A DNA stretch of 64,000 bases from Ceratothoa steindachneri (GCA_963969495.1 OZ018321.1:125725598-125789597); one strand, 5' to 3'. Counted from the stretch's first letter, positions 1-11,812 are shown. The notes: generated by a model not told the origin, from the sequence alone. Numbers and translations: made by a program.

Positions 1-2587
1 GAGAGATATCAAGGCCGATGTAACACAAACATGATGGCAGACACTGATGGAGTATTTAACGAGACTGTGTAGAAATCAAACACTCCAGACACTCTCGCAC
101 GCGAAAATTTCTTCCATGAATGCATACGTATGTGTATGATTGCTTGTGTTTTCTCCATTATATTAGAAAAATAACCTGTATGTATTTAGTAATAGTTGAA
201 CTCATCTTATAATGCATTTATCCTTCCAAATTCTGTTGATATTTAAGTTATGGTTTGAAGCTATAACACTTAGGAAACTATCCTTACCGAGTAAATACAT
301 GCAATACGTCGTAAAATAAGAATATATTGTAGAATGGAAATCTGATGTGTTATAAAAGGATGGATGCCATATTTGAAATCAGCTCGTCAAAATTAGTTAA
401 AAATAACTACAAGGCATAATAAGTCAGCAAAAAGTGTGTTGATCAGTGTAATGATTAAAATCCACCGAGTATTATTTCTCATCCTATTGAGAGCAATGTT
501 AACCTCTCTCTTCATTTCACCCCAATACCATTCCTTCTACTATTATGATGGTGTAGTGATAAAATTATTCAACTTAAATTTCATAACCATTTATTATCTT
601 ACTATCATTCATGCTTTATTTCATATTTTTCTCTATCTCCCATTTCCTAAAGCTTTACTTCCCTCTAACTTAGAAACGAATTTTAAAGCTAAAAATTCAT
701 CAAAAATCTGTCATGTTTCGAAAGAAATGAGATTTAAAATGTGTATTTGGGTTTTATTTAAGATTAACAGTTTTTTTAAATAAAACTATATTGACTCAGT
801 TATGAAATGAAATTATATAATAGTGTATGGGAAAGCCTGGTGTGCGCTTCTTATCCACGCCAAGCAAGTTGCTCTATCAACAACCTAAAAAGAATTGTCT
901 CTATTTACTGACCACTTTTTAAGAGATCTAAAATGATCGTAAAATTGCGATAAAAAAGTTCCTCTCTTGAATACAATTTTACCAGCGGGTTACGACTAGT
1001 TGACACGAACATCCCTTCTAGCTCTAGCAAGTTTAAGTCTTAAAGGGAGTGGTGAGTTAAGGATGAAGTATATACTTGGGTTAATTGTTCGAAGGCTGCC
1101 TTGTATTGAGCCCTGGTTCAGATTCCATTTTACGTTGTAGATGCCCGATGAGAAACCTAAAAAATGAGGAATCTGTGCTAAAACATTTGTTTGAATCTGT
1201 GGAGGAGGGTTACTTGAAGAAGACAAAGTTTCTGGAGAGTTACTTCAAATTTTCCTTTGAGGATAATAACTTCATTTTTAAATTTTACATTTCAGATAAT
1301 GACAATTTATTTAATTTTTCCTATGCGGCCAATAAACTCATGTTATAGCAGCTAGTGACTTCCTATGGCTCTCCTTTGCAGATAATGACTTCATATTATA
1401 GTATTGAATTTGAAATAATAGTTCATCCTTATAAGAATAGGAAAAAAACCCTGGGTTTTAATAATAATCCTATGTTGTCAACAGGATTTGTGGGAAAATT
1501 ATTTGCTTGGACACTAAAGATTAGACAACACGTATTTGCCTTAACCTTTTTGCTTCTAATGAGCAATCTATGTCAAGTAAATCGCATACCTTGATTATAA
1601 ATCTTGGTTCTAATAAGATTATTGGCTCAAGGGCGAGGATTTTAGCTTGCAAAGATTTAGAACTATGCTAAAACGATTAGTTACTCTTTCTTTTTATTAA
1701 CAATGTCGGAAATGGTTCTTTAATTGTTTCTGTATTCATCTGCTTGAATATATTTTTATATTAATTCAGTATTATTATTTAATACATCTGTAGGAGTAAA
1801 AATCTTTTAACTTGAAACCTTCCTTTGAATACTTGAGCACTTATTTACAAACAAACCTACAAGCTCATAGTTTCAAGAAGATGGTTTTTTTCTACTTTGA
1901 AATCAATTTTCAAGGAAAAATGTGAAACATACAATCGAATGAAGGGCCTTCAGGAAACGACGAAAAATGAGAGTAGGAAAGGACAAAAGAAGCGAATGAA
2001 ACTATTGTGGTAATAGTGATAGAGTATAGATAGATTACCCCAATCTACCATGCCAACCCTCAATGATGGGGCTGAGAATGTGTGAATTTTACCTTTCTTA
2101 ACACAGTCTGATGTCTTGTTGGAATGATCGGCGCTCCTGAATGGTGTACAGTATATTTCGGAGATATGACTTCTGGGCTTGTGACGATCCCCAAATTTAA
2201 AATATGAGATACATCTTTTAGGGCAGCGTTTTTGTGATATCTATCCAAGCAAGACGGTTAGAAGAAAACCACTGCTAAATGTATGTGTGTGGGTGTGAGG
2301 CGGGAATGGGAATACATTGTTTAATTAAAACGGACAAGGTTTACCGATGATTGCATTTATGCAAACAGCAGAAAGTTCCAATTGAGACGAAATGTTATGG
2401 CAGGTCTAAATTAAATTAAACTCAGTCCCTCCTCTTCTTTCGAAATATTGGTGACCTAAATGAAGATGTGCTTTTGGTGGATAAAGATGATTCTCTCGCC
2501 CATTTCGGTAAAAGTAGTGTCATAAAATTTGTTTCTATTAAATGTGAAGATATTTTGAGACCGTATTTTTTTTTATATAATTATGCA
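1..2587. other. AT-rich intergenic DNA, no supported gene
   Basis: I see no supported coding sequence here. The open frames are short (the longest about 115 codons at 436-783), AT-driven and without recognisable motifs. Stop codons are dense in all frames and no splice-site pattern links the frames. Confidence 0.6.
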
Positions 2588-2795
2588 AATCCATCGGATT
2601 TCCATCTATTCTGATCGCTCTCCAACAATTTGCGCGTTTCGCTTAATATTGATGTGGAATTAAGAACCGGGTTAGACAAATTCTTCGAGTCAAAATCCAG
2701 AGATTTTTATTGAAGAGGCATCGAAAAACTAGTTGAACGTTGGGAAGAAGTCGTACATAACAATGGAGATACATTATTGATTAAATTGCATATTG
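2588..2795 (+). pseudogene. mariner transposase C-terminal fragment (dead)
   Basis: One frame reads NPSDFHLF, then a stop, then an S-L-x-N-L-R stretch, LDKFFESKSRDFY, a stop, RGIEKLVERWEEVV and NNGDTLL. This is the order seen at the C-terminus of mariner (Tc1/mariner, DD34D) transposases: the SDYHLF block with the third catalytic Asp, then the F-x-RGI-x-x-LxERW block. Two in-frame stops interrupt it (TGA after HLF and TGA after DFY). The catalytic Asp of SDFHLF is still present. The N-terminal HTH and the first two catalytic Asp blocks are not recognisable upstream, so this is a 5'-truncated relic of a cut-and-paste transposon. Confidence 0.8.
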
Positions 2796-2874
2796 TTATC
2801 AGTTAAAAATAAAGTTTTTCTAAAATTGTTAATGGTAATGAATAAATTGCTAAATCCGCAAGAACTTATTCCTC

Positions 2875-3155
2875 AACCCAATACTTCTTGTCTCTAATGA
2901 TGAAGCACCGTGTATGTACAAGGTCTTGGGAAACATAAACGTATTGTATGCAAAAATGATACATGTAACTTGTCTTGCACATGCCTTGCATAGAATAGCA
3001 GAGCTTGTAAGGTCCGAATAAAACTGTGAATGATCTCATTTCAAACGTAAAGAAAACATTTCTAAAAGCACCCTATGGAGTTAAAAAATTCAAAGAAATG
3101 CATCCAGATCTGTAAGCTGTCACGTGGAATTTCAAGAAGCGTACTTAACTCACGC
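2875..3155 (+). pseudogene. hAT-like transposase fragment (dead)
   Basis: A first frame gives VSNDEAPCMYKV, then HVTCLAHALHRIAELVRSE and a stop. After a frameshift the next frame gives DLISNVKKTFLKAPYGVKKF and EMHPDL. The CLAHALHR-x-AE block followed by VKK-x-FLKAP-x-V-x-x-F-x-EM is typical of a hAT-related transposase family that is widespread in arthropods, in which the segment precedes a W-x-TW-containing region. Only about 90 codons remain, broken by at least one frameshift and several stops. It lies about 80 bp downstream of the mariner tail with no sign that the two belonged to one element. Assignment to hAT rests on remembered motif order and should be tested by a profile search. Confidence 0.6.
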
Positions 3156-3298
3156 CGACCCTCAAAATAATAATGAAACGCGGACGTAGAAGAATTATTT
3201 TTTCAGCATCGGGTTGAAATATAATATTAAAAGGATTTATCCAACTTTTATTAATAAAATTAAACACTTAAAAGCTTAATGTATTTATATCTTGTCTA

Positions 3299-4069
3299 AT
3301 GTTTTTTCTAGTCTCTACATTATTGTTGGGTTCTTTTCACTCAATGATCCTTTCTATAGCCCTTTCATTGGCCCAAACTTCTACTGCCCTACCTGGAATT
3401 GGTTTCGGGATTCCTCCTACACTAGATGTCGCCCTTAGTAACCCAGAACTATCTAAGGCCTGTTATCAAACCGGACCCGCCACTCCGATTTAAATACCAG
3501 GGCGTCGATAGGATTCAGTTTGAGATTCCCAACGAGTGGCTGAGATAGTTTGTACCCTTCATCCTAGTGGTATCAGCCGGGGTTAGAAAGAGGCCCAGAT
3601 AAACCAATTCCATTTAGGGGTCAAAGTAGGGCCGTCATGGGCAGGAACAGTGAAATTTACCCATAGGGCTATAATCGAATACTTTTCCCTTAACTACCTA
3701 TCTAACCTTAATGAGTGGCTCTTCTCTCGCCACCACTTGCCGATAAAGGGGGGTCTCCGTGTTCTCATTTGGAGCTGATCTCTAGCTGGCAAATACACCA
3801 TAATGAGGAGATGGCTTTGTGTGTGCCTTCTAAGGGACCCAATCAAGCTTCCCCTAGCGGAGTGGGATCTTCCCCTCTTCATTTCTCATTTTTAGGGGGA
3901 TTTTTCCCTTTCCTACCTCTGGAGACCTCCCCTGGCTGGCCCAACTTTTTGAGGTGCTGCTCCCCGCCTTATTCTTTGTCAGGGCCCGCTCTAAGAGTCT
4001 CATCGCAGAGAGGACGTCTCTTCCTTTCCTATGCCTACGGGCTTGCGGGATCCTCCCTATGGTAGATTT
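3299..4069 (+). other. possible LINE 5'-leader fragment
   Basis: This is GC-richer DNA with no intact gene. The stretch about 3571-3680 shares a series of short blocks with 15297-15400 in the leader of LINE D (a CCGGGG block, a GGGGTCA block, GGGCCG followed by CATGGG, then a TTTAC block). This suggests a leader fragment of an I-type LINE. LINE copy A begins immediately afterwards. Open frames at 3715-4065 have no recognisable domains. The assignment is tentative. Confidence 0.35.
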
Positions 4070-5035
4070 CTCTGGTCAGCTTCTAAATTCACAGGGTAGA
4101 TGCTGACCTTCGTCTCACCCAACCGTCCTGGATCGGGGCTGAGGGGGAAAGGGGGGTGGCAATCTTTACTCATCCATGAGCTCCGGTTTGGGATGGGTTT
4201 TTTTTAACAACCTGCTTCATCCCCAGCCAAACCATCCTCACATCCTTTTACCTTTTCTCTTCACACTCTATCAATTTTACGCCGTGCCCACGGTGGAGCC
4301 GCCATGCTGAAGGGCTGCCAGGTCATCAGGCGGCAGGGGTGGCCTTAAATGGTGGAACCTGGCTCTGCGAGGCCTGTACGCGCCCCTTGCAGAGCGGGCT
4401 ACTGCGAGGAGTGATGATCCATTGCTTCCCGTATAAAATATAGGCTCACCATGCCCAATGATGAATAAATAAAAAATCAACCCTTAACTTCCCCTGTTCC
4501 ATCGATCGAGCCGCCCGCCGGCACCTCTACGGATAAAATAGAGGTCCCCCCCTCCCTGTGCTCGCGCAGAGGACCCTACAAATTTCTCTACCCGGAGAGG
4601 ACGCTTACTCCTCTCCTTCTCCTACGGGTGTAGGGGACACCCCATCACCCTCCTTCTCTGGAGGTGGTTTCGAACACCTACCTGTTCCCAGCCGCAGTCC
4701 CCCCTTTTCTTTGCAAGGGGACTAAAAAAAAAACAGCAGGCAGCCCATAGCCAACTGCTACCCCTTAAAGCGGCTCAGTAGGGCAAACTCACTTCGGGGG
4801 AAAAGGGGAAGCCAGGACCCTTCAGTCGCTTCCCTCAAATAAGCTGCTGGTAAGAATATTAAACCATGCCGGGGTCAAGGCCTGTGCCTGCCCAGACGTG
4901 ACTAGAGACAGCTATGTCAACGGGACCTGTGATGTCCAGGGAAGGAGGGGAGGGAAGGCTAACTGGAGGTGCCAACTGGGTTGCCTCAAGGACATGGTCC
5001 TTGAGGCAACCCAGCCTAAGACGGTAAGGCCTTCC
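4070..5035 (+). other. 5' leader of LINE copy A
   Basis: Untranslated leader matching copy B (51768-52709) from GGTCAGC onwards, including the blocks GATGCTGACC, CCCAATGATGA and a GGGG-rich Cys-free region just before the ORF1 start. The internal promoter of this type of element should lie within it, but I can name no promoter motif. A short imperfect inverted repeat occurs at 4977-5010, where TTGCCTCAAGGACATGGTCC is followed by its near-complement TTGAGGCAACCC. This structure is absent in the same form from copy B. Confidence 0.6.
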
Positions 5036-6325
5036 ATGGGAGCGAATCCTGGCTCGGTGCCAAGCACCATGACCCATCAGAGGAGAGAATTAGTTAGTGT
5101 AATTGGTAGAGACCCGAAGATAACCCGTTTCTCGGACGAAAGCCTTCTGGCGAATGCGGCGGACAAGATAAGTGCTCATCAGACACTTGATGTCACCCCG
5201 GTGAGTGCAACGCCGCACTCTACCATGAACTTCATAGAGGACATCACCTTAGAGCTGGCCGACCATGGGGCGGTCAAGGTCGAACGTGTGATGAGAAAAC
5301 AGGTAGAGGCCTCGAGACCCACCCATACACTCTTCGTCACGTTAGACTGTAACAAGCTCTCTGAGTCGGTGCGTGGCGGTTGGTACCGCTACCGCGTGAA
5401 GGCATCTGTGCCACTTCCGCGGCGCCGCAATTACTGTCACCGCTTCGGCCATACAAATCGCTCATGTAGACGTGCAAAGTCGGGGTCACCTGAATTATGT
5501 GTAAATTGCTCCAAGGCCGCACACGATAAGTCCGAATCGTGTCTGGCCAAGTGTGTCAATTGCGGAGATCCGCACCCAGCTTATTCAAAGCAATGTGGTG
5601 CATATCTCATTGAGAAAGAAATCCTGGCCGTTCAGGCCCAGGATCGACTCTCATTCTGCGAGGCTAAGGAACTTGGTCCTGGTTCGCCCGGCTTTGCCTA
5701 GACGTCTTATGCTTCAATTGTTAGAAAGACACCCTCTGCTTCTAGCCCATCCAGGCCAACGAGCACGGTTGTGTCTGCGCCCATTCGGAGCCCTTCTACT
5801 GTTTCTACCTAACCTGGGCGCTCCTCTGGTACAGCTGGGGGCACTAAGGGTTCACAACAAGCCCCGGCTAAAACCAGGGCTCCCTCCCGCGCTTCACCCA
5901 ACGTGACCGTTTCACGTAAGGCGAAACGTCCATGCGCCTACACCATGTCATTAGACTCAGAGGAGGCAACATCCCTATAGTTGGTCGCCAGGCCATCTTT
6001 CGAAGTTACTAAAGCTATCCCCTGAAAGGAGGACAGCAAGAAAGGATCTTCGGCTCCTTCGCACACGCCTAGTGGTGGACTGAGTGGCTAGGAGACGGTA
6101 GATCCACGAAAAAAGAAATCCTGGCAGTTCAGGCGAGGAAGAAAAGACTCGCATGGCGAGCTCAACCTCCCCCAATAAGTCTTGAACCCGGCAGCATTTT
6201 CAGCGCTTTGTCCGGCCAATATCACCCGCGGTTGTAACTCCGGGAGGCGTTCGGCCATTCCCTTGAGGGTTTTGTGTTCGAAGAGGACCCCTGCGTCTCC
6301 TCCAAGCGAGGCCTGCAGGACATAT
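5036..6325 (+). pseudogene. LINE A ORF1, gag-like RNA-binding protein (broken)
   Basis: In this LINE group ORF1 proteins bind element RNA through CCHC zinc knuckles. The start at 5036 (MGANPGS) matches the start of copy B at 52710. Compared with B, copy A jumps from MGANPGSVPST straight to MTHQRRELVSVIGRD. About 510 bp, including the FFEPAGFKRF region, is missing, with a short shared CACC/ACC at the junction. Smaller in-frame gaps follow near 5160 and 5225. The zinc region NYCHRFGHTNRSCRR, then CVNCSKAAHDKSESC and CVNCGDPHPAYSKQC, lies about 5431-5595. The frame ends at 5699 in TAG because one G is missing relative to B (CCTAGGACG became CCTAGACG). The Pro/Ser/Thr-rich tail continues in another frame. 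Confidence 0.82.
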
Positions 6326-9300
6326 TCCTTGAATGGAATTGCCGTGGACTCCGAGCCAACTGGGAGGAGCTGGGGAGGCTCGTTCGTCGCGTTCCCCGTT
6401 AGCTAGTTTTCTGCAGGGAGACCATGCTAGACGCATCGCCCCTGCTCACCCTCACGGGGTATAAGGGTTTTGCGACCCCACCACCAAGAGATGGCCGTGC
6501 TTGGTGGATTCGCGGTTTACACCCGGAATGATGTCTCCGTTCTTCCTTTCACTTTAGATACCTCATTTCAGTCAGTGGCAGTGCAACTTCATCTGGATAG
6601 GAGGTATACTATCATTTCTGTGTATATTCCAACGTCCGCTGAGTTCGACGCGTGGAACTTCCGCCGCGTCGTGGCACGGTTGCCGAGGCCCTTTCTCTTG
6701 CTTGGAGTTCTGAACGGCAGACATCCTCTTTGGGCGGATTACTCAATAAATCCTACGGGGCAAGTCCTTGCCGATCTCATCGAAGAGCTTGAGATGGGTC
6801 GCCTAAATGTGAATAAGTTTACGCATCACTGCCCGAGAACCGCTTCATTTTCTTGCATTGATCTATATTTGTGCTCTTCGGATGCACAGCCTGATTTTGA
6901 TTGCGGGGTGGTGGATGACCTTTATGGTAGTGATTACTTTCCCATTCAAATATCATTTTCAGGGCAACTGCCGCCTGAGAGTCAAACTTGGTGGTGCTTG
7001 GCGCGGGCGCAGTGGCCTGCATTAAGGAAATGACTGAATTCTCTATCTCAGTCGAGAAGTTTAGGTCGGTAGATGAGGCCGTTGAGTTCTTCTCCGGCAA
7101 CCTCATCGCCACGCGCCTGACTACTATTCCCAGAACGTCTGGCCGTTTTGCACGCCGACCACTTCCGTGGTGGTCGGCCGAGTGTGAGATGGCCCTCAAT
7201 CAGAAGCATTTTGCCTACATGCGCTACAGTCGCTGAATTTCGTCAGGCTAGGGCTAGGTACGGGAATATTTCGAAGCACGCCCAACGCTCTTCTTGGCGG
7301 CAGGCAAGTTCTTGCAGAACCCCCTCCCGATCTCGAGGAGAATAAGGCTGCAATCGCGGACGACGCCTCCGTGGTGGAATCCTTTGCAACCGCTTTCTCC
7401 GCATTCTCTAGCCGGGATGCTGCTCCTCCAGCATTCAATGCACGTCGTGATATCGCGGAAGGCCACCGACTGGAATTTACCTCCAGAGGCGAAGAACCAT
7501 TCAACGAAACGTCTACTATCTGTGAGTCGCGTTTCGCTCTTTCTTCGTGCACTGACACCAACCATAGTCTGGACGATGTCTCGTACGACATGCTTTGACA
7601 CCTGGGTGAGTGAGGCATGGCGTTTCTCTTAGATTTAATAAACAGGATTGGGGTGGAGGGTCTCCTCCCAGATTACTCGCGAATCGCTACTGTGTTCGCC
7701 TTTCGCAAACCGGGGAGAGATCCCTCTACTCCGGTCGGTTTCCTCCCAATCTCTCCAACCTCTTGCGTGTGCAAGTTAATTGAGAAATTGGTAATTGTTA
7801 GAATAACCTTTTTCCTGGACAGCGGAGGCTATCTTTCTTGTGCACAGTGCGGCTTTCGCAAGTTCCACTCCACGTCGGATGCTCTGCTCCGACTAGAAAA
7901 TGCTGTATGCAAGGCCTTCCTTTGTAGACAGCATACGCCACGTTGTTTTTCAATCGGGATAAGGCCTATGATACCGCATGGTGATACGGTATCATGAAGA
8001 CTCTCCACACCATGGGGGGGAGGGGACGCCTCCTAATGTTTATATCTGAATTTTTGCGAGATCGTCGATTCCGCGTACGGGTGGTTGGAGCCCTCTCCGG
8101 CCCAATGGAGCAGGAAGAGGGTGTCCGGCAAGGAAGTGTCCTCAGTGTCACACTCTTTGCCCTGAGCATCAACGGCATCACCTCGGTGCTGCCGGAATAT
8201 GTTCTTGCTACGCTCTACGCGGACGAACTTTAGATCTCTTCTGACGCGGCCCAGATGCTAAGCCTTAGTTGAGGGAGCCCTCTCCGGCCCAATAGAGCAG
8301 GAAGAGGGTGTCCCGCAGGGAAGTGTCCTCAGTGTCACACTCTATTCCCTGAGCATCAACGGTATCACCTCGGTGCGGCCGAAATATGTTCTCGCTACGC
8401 TCTACGTGGACGAACTTTCAATCTCTTCTGGCGCGGCCCAGATTCCAACTCTGGAGCGTCGACTCCAACAGGCCTTGAACCGCCTCTCTTGCTATGATGA
8501 AGAACAAAGGTTTTGGTTTTCTTTGGCCAAGACTAAGATGGTGCAATTCTGCCGCCATTCACGGCTCCACCCCGACCCAGATTTGTTTCCCAATGGGGTA
8601 CGCTTGGAAGTGGTTGAATCGCACCGTTTCCTTGGTCTTGTATTTGACCGATGCCTCACCTGGGAGGCTTATTTACGCATCCTTAGGGTCTCTTGTACCC
8701 GCGTCATGGATATTCTCCGCTCCGTGACGTTCAGCGCTTGGTGCGCTGATAGGGTTACAGCCTTACTTTTTATCGATCCTTTGTTCATTCGAAGCTCGAC
8801 TACGGATGTGAATTTTATGCATCCGCAGCTGAGAGTTTATTTCGGAACGTGGACTCGATCCACCACACCGGCCTTCGCCTGGCGACCAGTGACTTTCGCA
8901 CTTCCCCCATTAAGAGCCTTTTAGTCGAAGTTGGGGAGATGCCACTCCATCTACGCCGCGTACAGTGAATTACTCGCAGGTACGCGCGAGCTCGGTGCCT
9001 CCCTCAGTCGCCAACAGCTCTCAGTGAATTCGCAGCTGATCTCGACGGTGCCTATGCCACCGAAAGACGCCAGTCATACCGTAAGCCCTTTGGGTTTAGG
9101 GCGAGGAAACTCCTTTGAGAGCGAGGTATAGCTCTCGGGGCGGTAGCGCCCGTGGTTCTGCCCTGGACGCCACCCTGGAGGGTACCACATTTGGCTATTT
9201 GTCGCCACACCTCTGCTCCCAGAGCTTGTACAGCACCGGAAGTATTGCGTTCGCCTTTTTTGAGCACACCTCGTGAACGCAGGAACCGTGCCAATGTATA

Positions 9301-10062
9301 CGTATGGCTCCAATTTCGAAGAGGGGGTAGGCTTCCAAGCCGTATCCCCTATGTTTGAAGTCAGCGGGGCTCTGCCATGCGCTGCGTCTGTCTTCACGGC
9401 CGAACTGGTTTCAATACACCACTCGGTATGGGAGATTACGCGACGTGCCCAGTTCGGAGAAGGATTTTTATCTATAGCTACTCACAAAGCGCACTGAATA
9501 CTCTCGGGGCATTGAAATCTCCGCTTCTCCTGGTTCGTCCTGGACGCCACGGTTTTGGCGAACCAGGCGGATGTCGAGATTATCTTCTACTGGGTTCCTG
9601 GACATGTATGAATTGCGGGGAATGAGCACGCAAATGAGGGTGCCAAATAGTCTGCGAGGACTCTGCGACCGGACAAGCGTTTCACTCTTTCTTACACCGA
9701 CTTCATGGCAGGAATACGGTCAGCTCTTCGGACTCCTCAGGACACAGTCCAGGGGAACTTAAAGTTGTGTGCAATTTCGCCGCGACTGTTCCCTCCCATG
9801 GACCTATACTCCAATGCCGAGACGCTTCAGGTCGCTTTCTGCCTTCTCTGAATCGGGCACACTCGTGTGACCCATCGCCATTTGGTGGAGCGCTCGCCAG
9901 CGCCCTATTGTGAGGACTGCGTCGTCCCCATACTGTTTGGCACATTCTTGTCGGATGTCCCAGTCTGCACGATCTTCGCGCACGTTACTTCTTCCAGTAC
10001 CGGGATTGGTGAGGTTGCTTCCGCCTGTCCCTTGTACTCGGGACGAGTGAGTGCACATTGAC
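6325..10062 (+). pseudogene. LINE A ORF2: APE endonuclease, RT, RNase H (broken)
   Basis: ORF2 would nick target DNA, reverse-transcribe the RNA and digest the RNA strand. Domains in order: APE endonuclease 6325-7030 (EWNCRGLRANWEEL, then LGVLNGRH, then GSDYFPI); RT about 7600-8930 (PDYSRIATVFAFRKPGRDPS, then two copies of an RQGSVLS / YxDEL core); RNase H about 9280-9800 (starting MYTYGSN, ending in a VPGH-like segment); C-terminal HRHLVERSPAPYCEDC near 9870-9920. Compared with copy B, catalytic residues are lost in all three enzymes: endonuclease GDLN is GVLN and SDH is SDY, RT YVDD is YADE/YVDE, and RNase H YTDG is YTYG. Frameshifts and stops split the frame many times. Confidence 0.85.
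8087..8460 (+). repeat. 187-bp tandem duplication of the RT active-site region
   Basis: Two adjacent copies (8087-8273 and 8274-8460) begin GGAGCCCTCTCCGGCCCAAT and each encodes the GVPQGSVLS-type motif through the YxDD box. The period is exactly 187 bp, measured from the tyrosine codon of the box (8216 and 8403). That is one base more than 62 codons, so the duplication also shifts the frame. Both copies read Y-x-D-E-L where sister copy B reads Y-V-D-D-L. The first copy also has a TAG where the second has TCA. Confidence 0.92.
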
Positions 10063-10144
10063 TGGTGGACTTGTAGACTTGGGGGGGGGGGGAGTCTGGC
10101 CTTCTCGTTTTTATTTATCCAGTTTTTTGTTTTTTTACCTCTTA

Positions 10145-11120
10145 TAGGTCGCATCAGAAAGTAACACTAGCTAGGCTGATATGTATGGAGCCGATGGTCA
10201 CACGTTTCACTGACGGCAGCCTTTGGGCAAATGCTTCGTACCCTTCCAATGGGGGCATTATTTATCAGTGCCCTTACGGGTACTCTTTGGCTCGATGGTG
10301 CAGGTGAAAGAGGTAATTTATGCCAAGGTACTCGTTCAATCCTTCCTAGAAGACATCACTAAGGAGCTTACCAACGAAATAATCGTCATCGTTGAACAGG
10401 TGATGAGAATACTGGGCGCCCATCCTTGAGAACAAATACCTACAATCTTATTCACGTTCAGGGAGTCCATGATTCGCTGTGTATGCCGTGTGATATCGCT
10501 AGCACGTCAAATCTTTTGTCCCACTCACGCAGAGGTGCTACTACTTTCACCCCCTTTGCCACATAAATCGCCTATGTAGAAGTGCAAAGTTAGGTTTATC
10601 CAAAATCTATGTGAATTTCTCTAAGACCGTACATAATAAAATAATATTGTGTATGGCCAAGTTTTTAAATTTAAAAAAAAGCCACATCATGATTTTTCCA
10701 AGCAATGTGGCATATATTTTATAGAGAGAAGTTCTTGGGCGTTTAGAAAAAGGAAAGCCTATCTTTTCGCGGGGCTAAAAACTCGGTCTTGCAACGTCCT
10801 GTTCACCTCTCACGTCCTATGCCTACACAGTTAAGCAATATATCTATTCTACTGGGTTCAGCAGGTCTAGGAGCACGATCGCTTCTGTGCCTATTTTGAA
10901 CCTTTCTCCGAGTTCTAACTCTCCTACTTGCACACGCTATATAGCTGGCCCCTCAAGAGCTGACAACATGCATCAGCTGAAACAACGTCTCTACACCTTA
11001 CACTGCATGACTGCTTTCCATAAAGCGAAACAGATGCGCGCCTTCGCCGATTCGTTAGACCACACGACATCACAATGAACGATTTTTTAATCTTACAAAC
11101 CACCCCTGATCCCATACAAT
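10145..11120 (+). pseudogene. additional gag-like ORF1 fragment of the A/B LINE family
   Basis: Directly after the T-rich end of copy A, translation gives HQKVTLARL then EPMVTRFTDGSLWANAS. This matches the ORF1 segment YQRRALASVIGKDPKVTRFSD plus ESLLANG of copy B. Further matches follow: FLEDITKEL near 10345, a decayed zinc-knuckle stretch (CYYFHPLCHINRLCRSAK) near 10540-10590, and a C-terminal AKQMRAFADSLD near 11025-11060. The first part of ORF1 (the region before HQK) is absent at the junction. Divergence from A and B is much larger than that between A and B. It is broken by many stops and frameshifts. Confidence 0.72.
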
Positions 11121-11812
11121 TGAGGATTCTTGAATCCATGTATATTAAATACCTTTCTCCTTCCTTAAATTCCGATTCTTTTTCTCACCTACTACTTCTA
11201 GTCTAAACAAAAATATTGCCAACCTAGTGAGCTTCTTTCTTCCTACGCTCCTCGAACTTTCTCCCCAGTTATCCTCTAACGGCTGATTGTTTAAGGTTGG
11301 TGTCGCAGAATAGACTCTCGACGATATACCATATATAACTATTTGTTGAGGGAACTATTCTTATATTTCGAGTGCGTGGTTATCTGGTTGACCGATGTTA
11401 TTTATCTTCAATATGCTTAAGAAGTGGAACTGAGCTTAGGGATAATAATATGGCTATCATTAATAAAATAGAGTTTTATTAATTAAACTATCAACAACAC
11501 ACAAAACGGAAAATGTTTACATAAACAGAGAATGGGAAGGGTCGTGGAATATCTGGCTAATCCGAGGACTAAGATTTGGGAGAGATTTAAAAAGGTAAAC
11601 AAAGAAAAATTAAAGGGATGGTATGGATCGCTAAACCATTTAAAGCACAGAGTAGGGTTGACGAAAGGTTAGATACTCAAAGGTAATGCTCAGCTTACGT
11701 AATTACAAGTTGTTGTGCAGAGGAAGGCAACGCGAAGGAATCTTCGGTCCGCTGGCGAGTTCCAGCCGAAGAGGGGGGGGAATTAAATGATCCTGACGTG
11801 ACGTCTTGGGAA
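11121..11812. other. intergenic, no supported feature
   Basis: AT-rich DNA with no convincing coding potential, between the gag fragment and the minisatellite. The last about 100 bases become G-rich (runs of G at 11772-11780) and resemble the spacers of the following array. Confidence 0.5.

Larger units (their letters stand above)
4070..10140 (+). mobile_element. LINE copy A (I/Jockey superfamily, RNase H-bearing)
   Basis: A non-LTR retrotransposon about 6.07 kb long, in the order 5' leader, gag-like ORF1 with zinc knuckles, then ORF2 with APE endonuclease, reverse transcriptase, RNase H and a C-terminal Cys/His segment. It aligns along its whole length with copy B at 51768-58330. Homology begins at the same leader position in both copies (TGGTCAGC then TCTAAATTCACAGGG), while the flanks upstream differ, so both appear to start at the true 5' end. 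The 3' end is a T-rich stretch near 10137. No target-site duplication was found. Copy A has a deletion of about 510 bp in ORF1, a 187-bp tandem duplication in the RT core and many frameshifts, so it is dead. Confidence 0.88.

Noticed and set aside
2060..2248. 62-codon reverse frame as a gene
   Set aside because: Short, no motif, in decayed AT-rich DNA.
7196..7618. Reverse-strand frames of 115-140 codons inside LINE A
   Set aside because: They are antisense to the endonuclease-RT linker of ORF2, which aligns with copy B on the plus strand.
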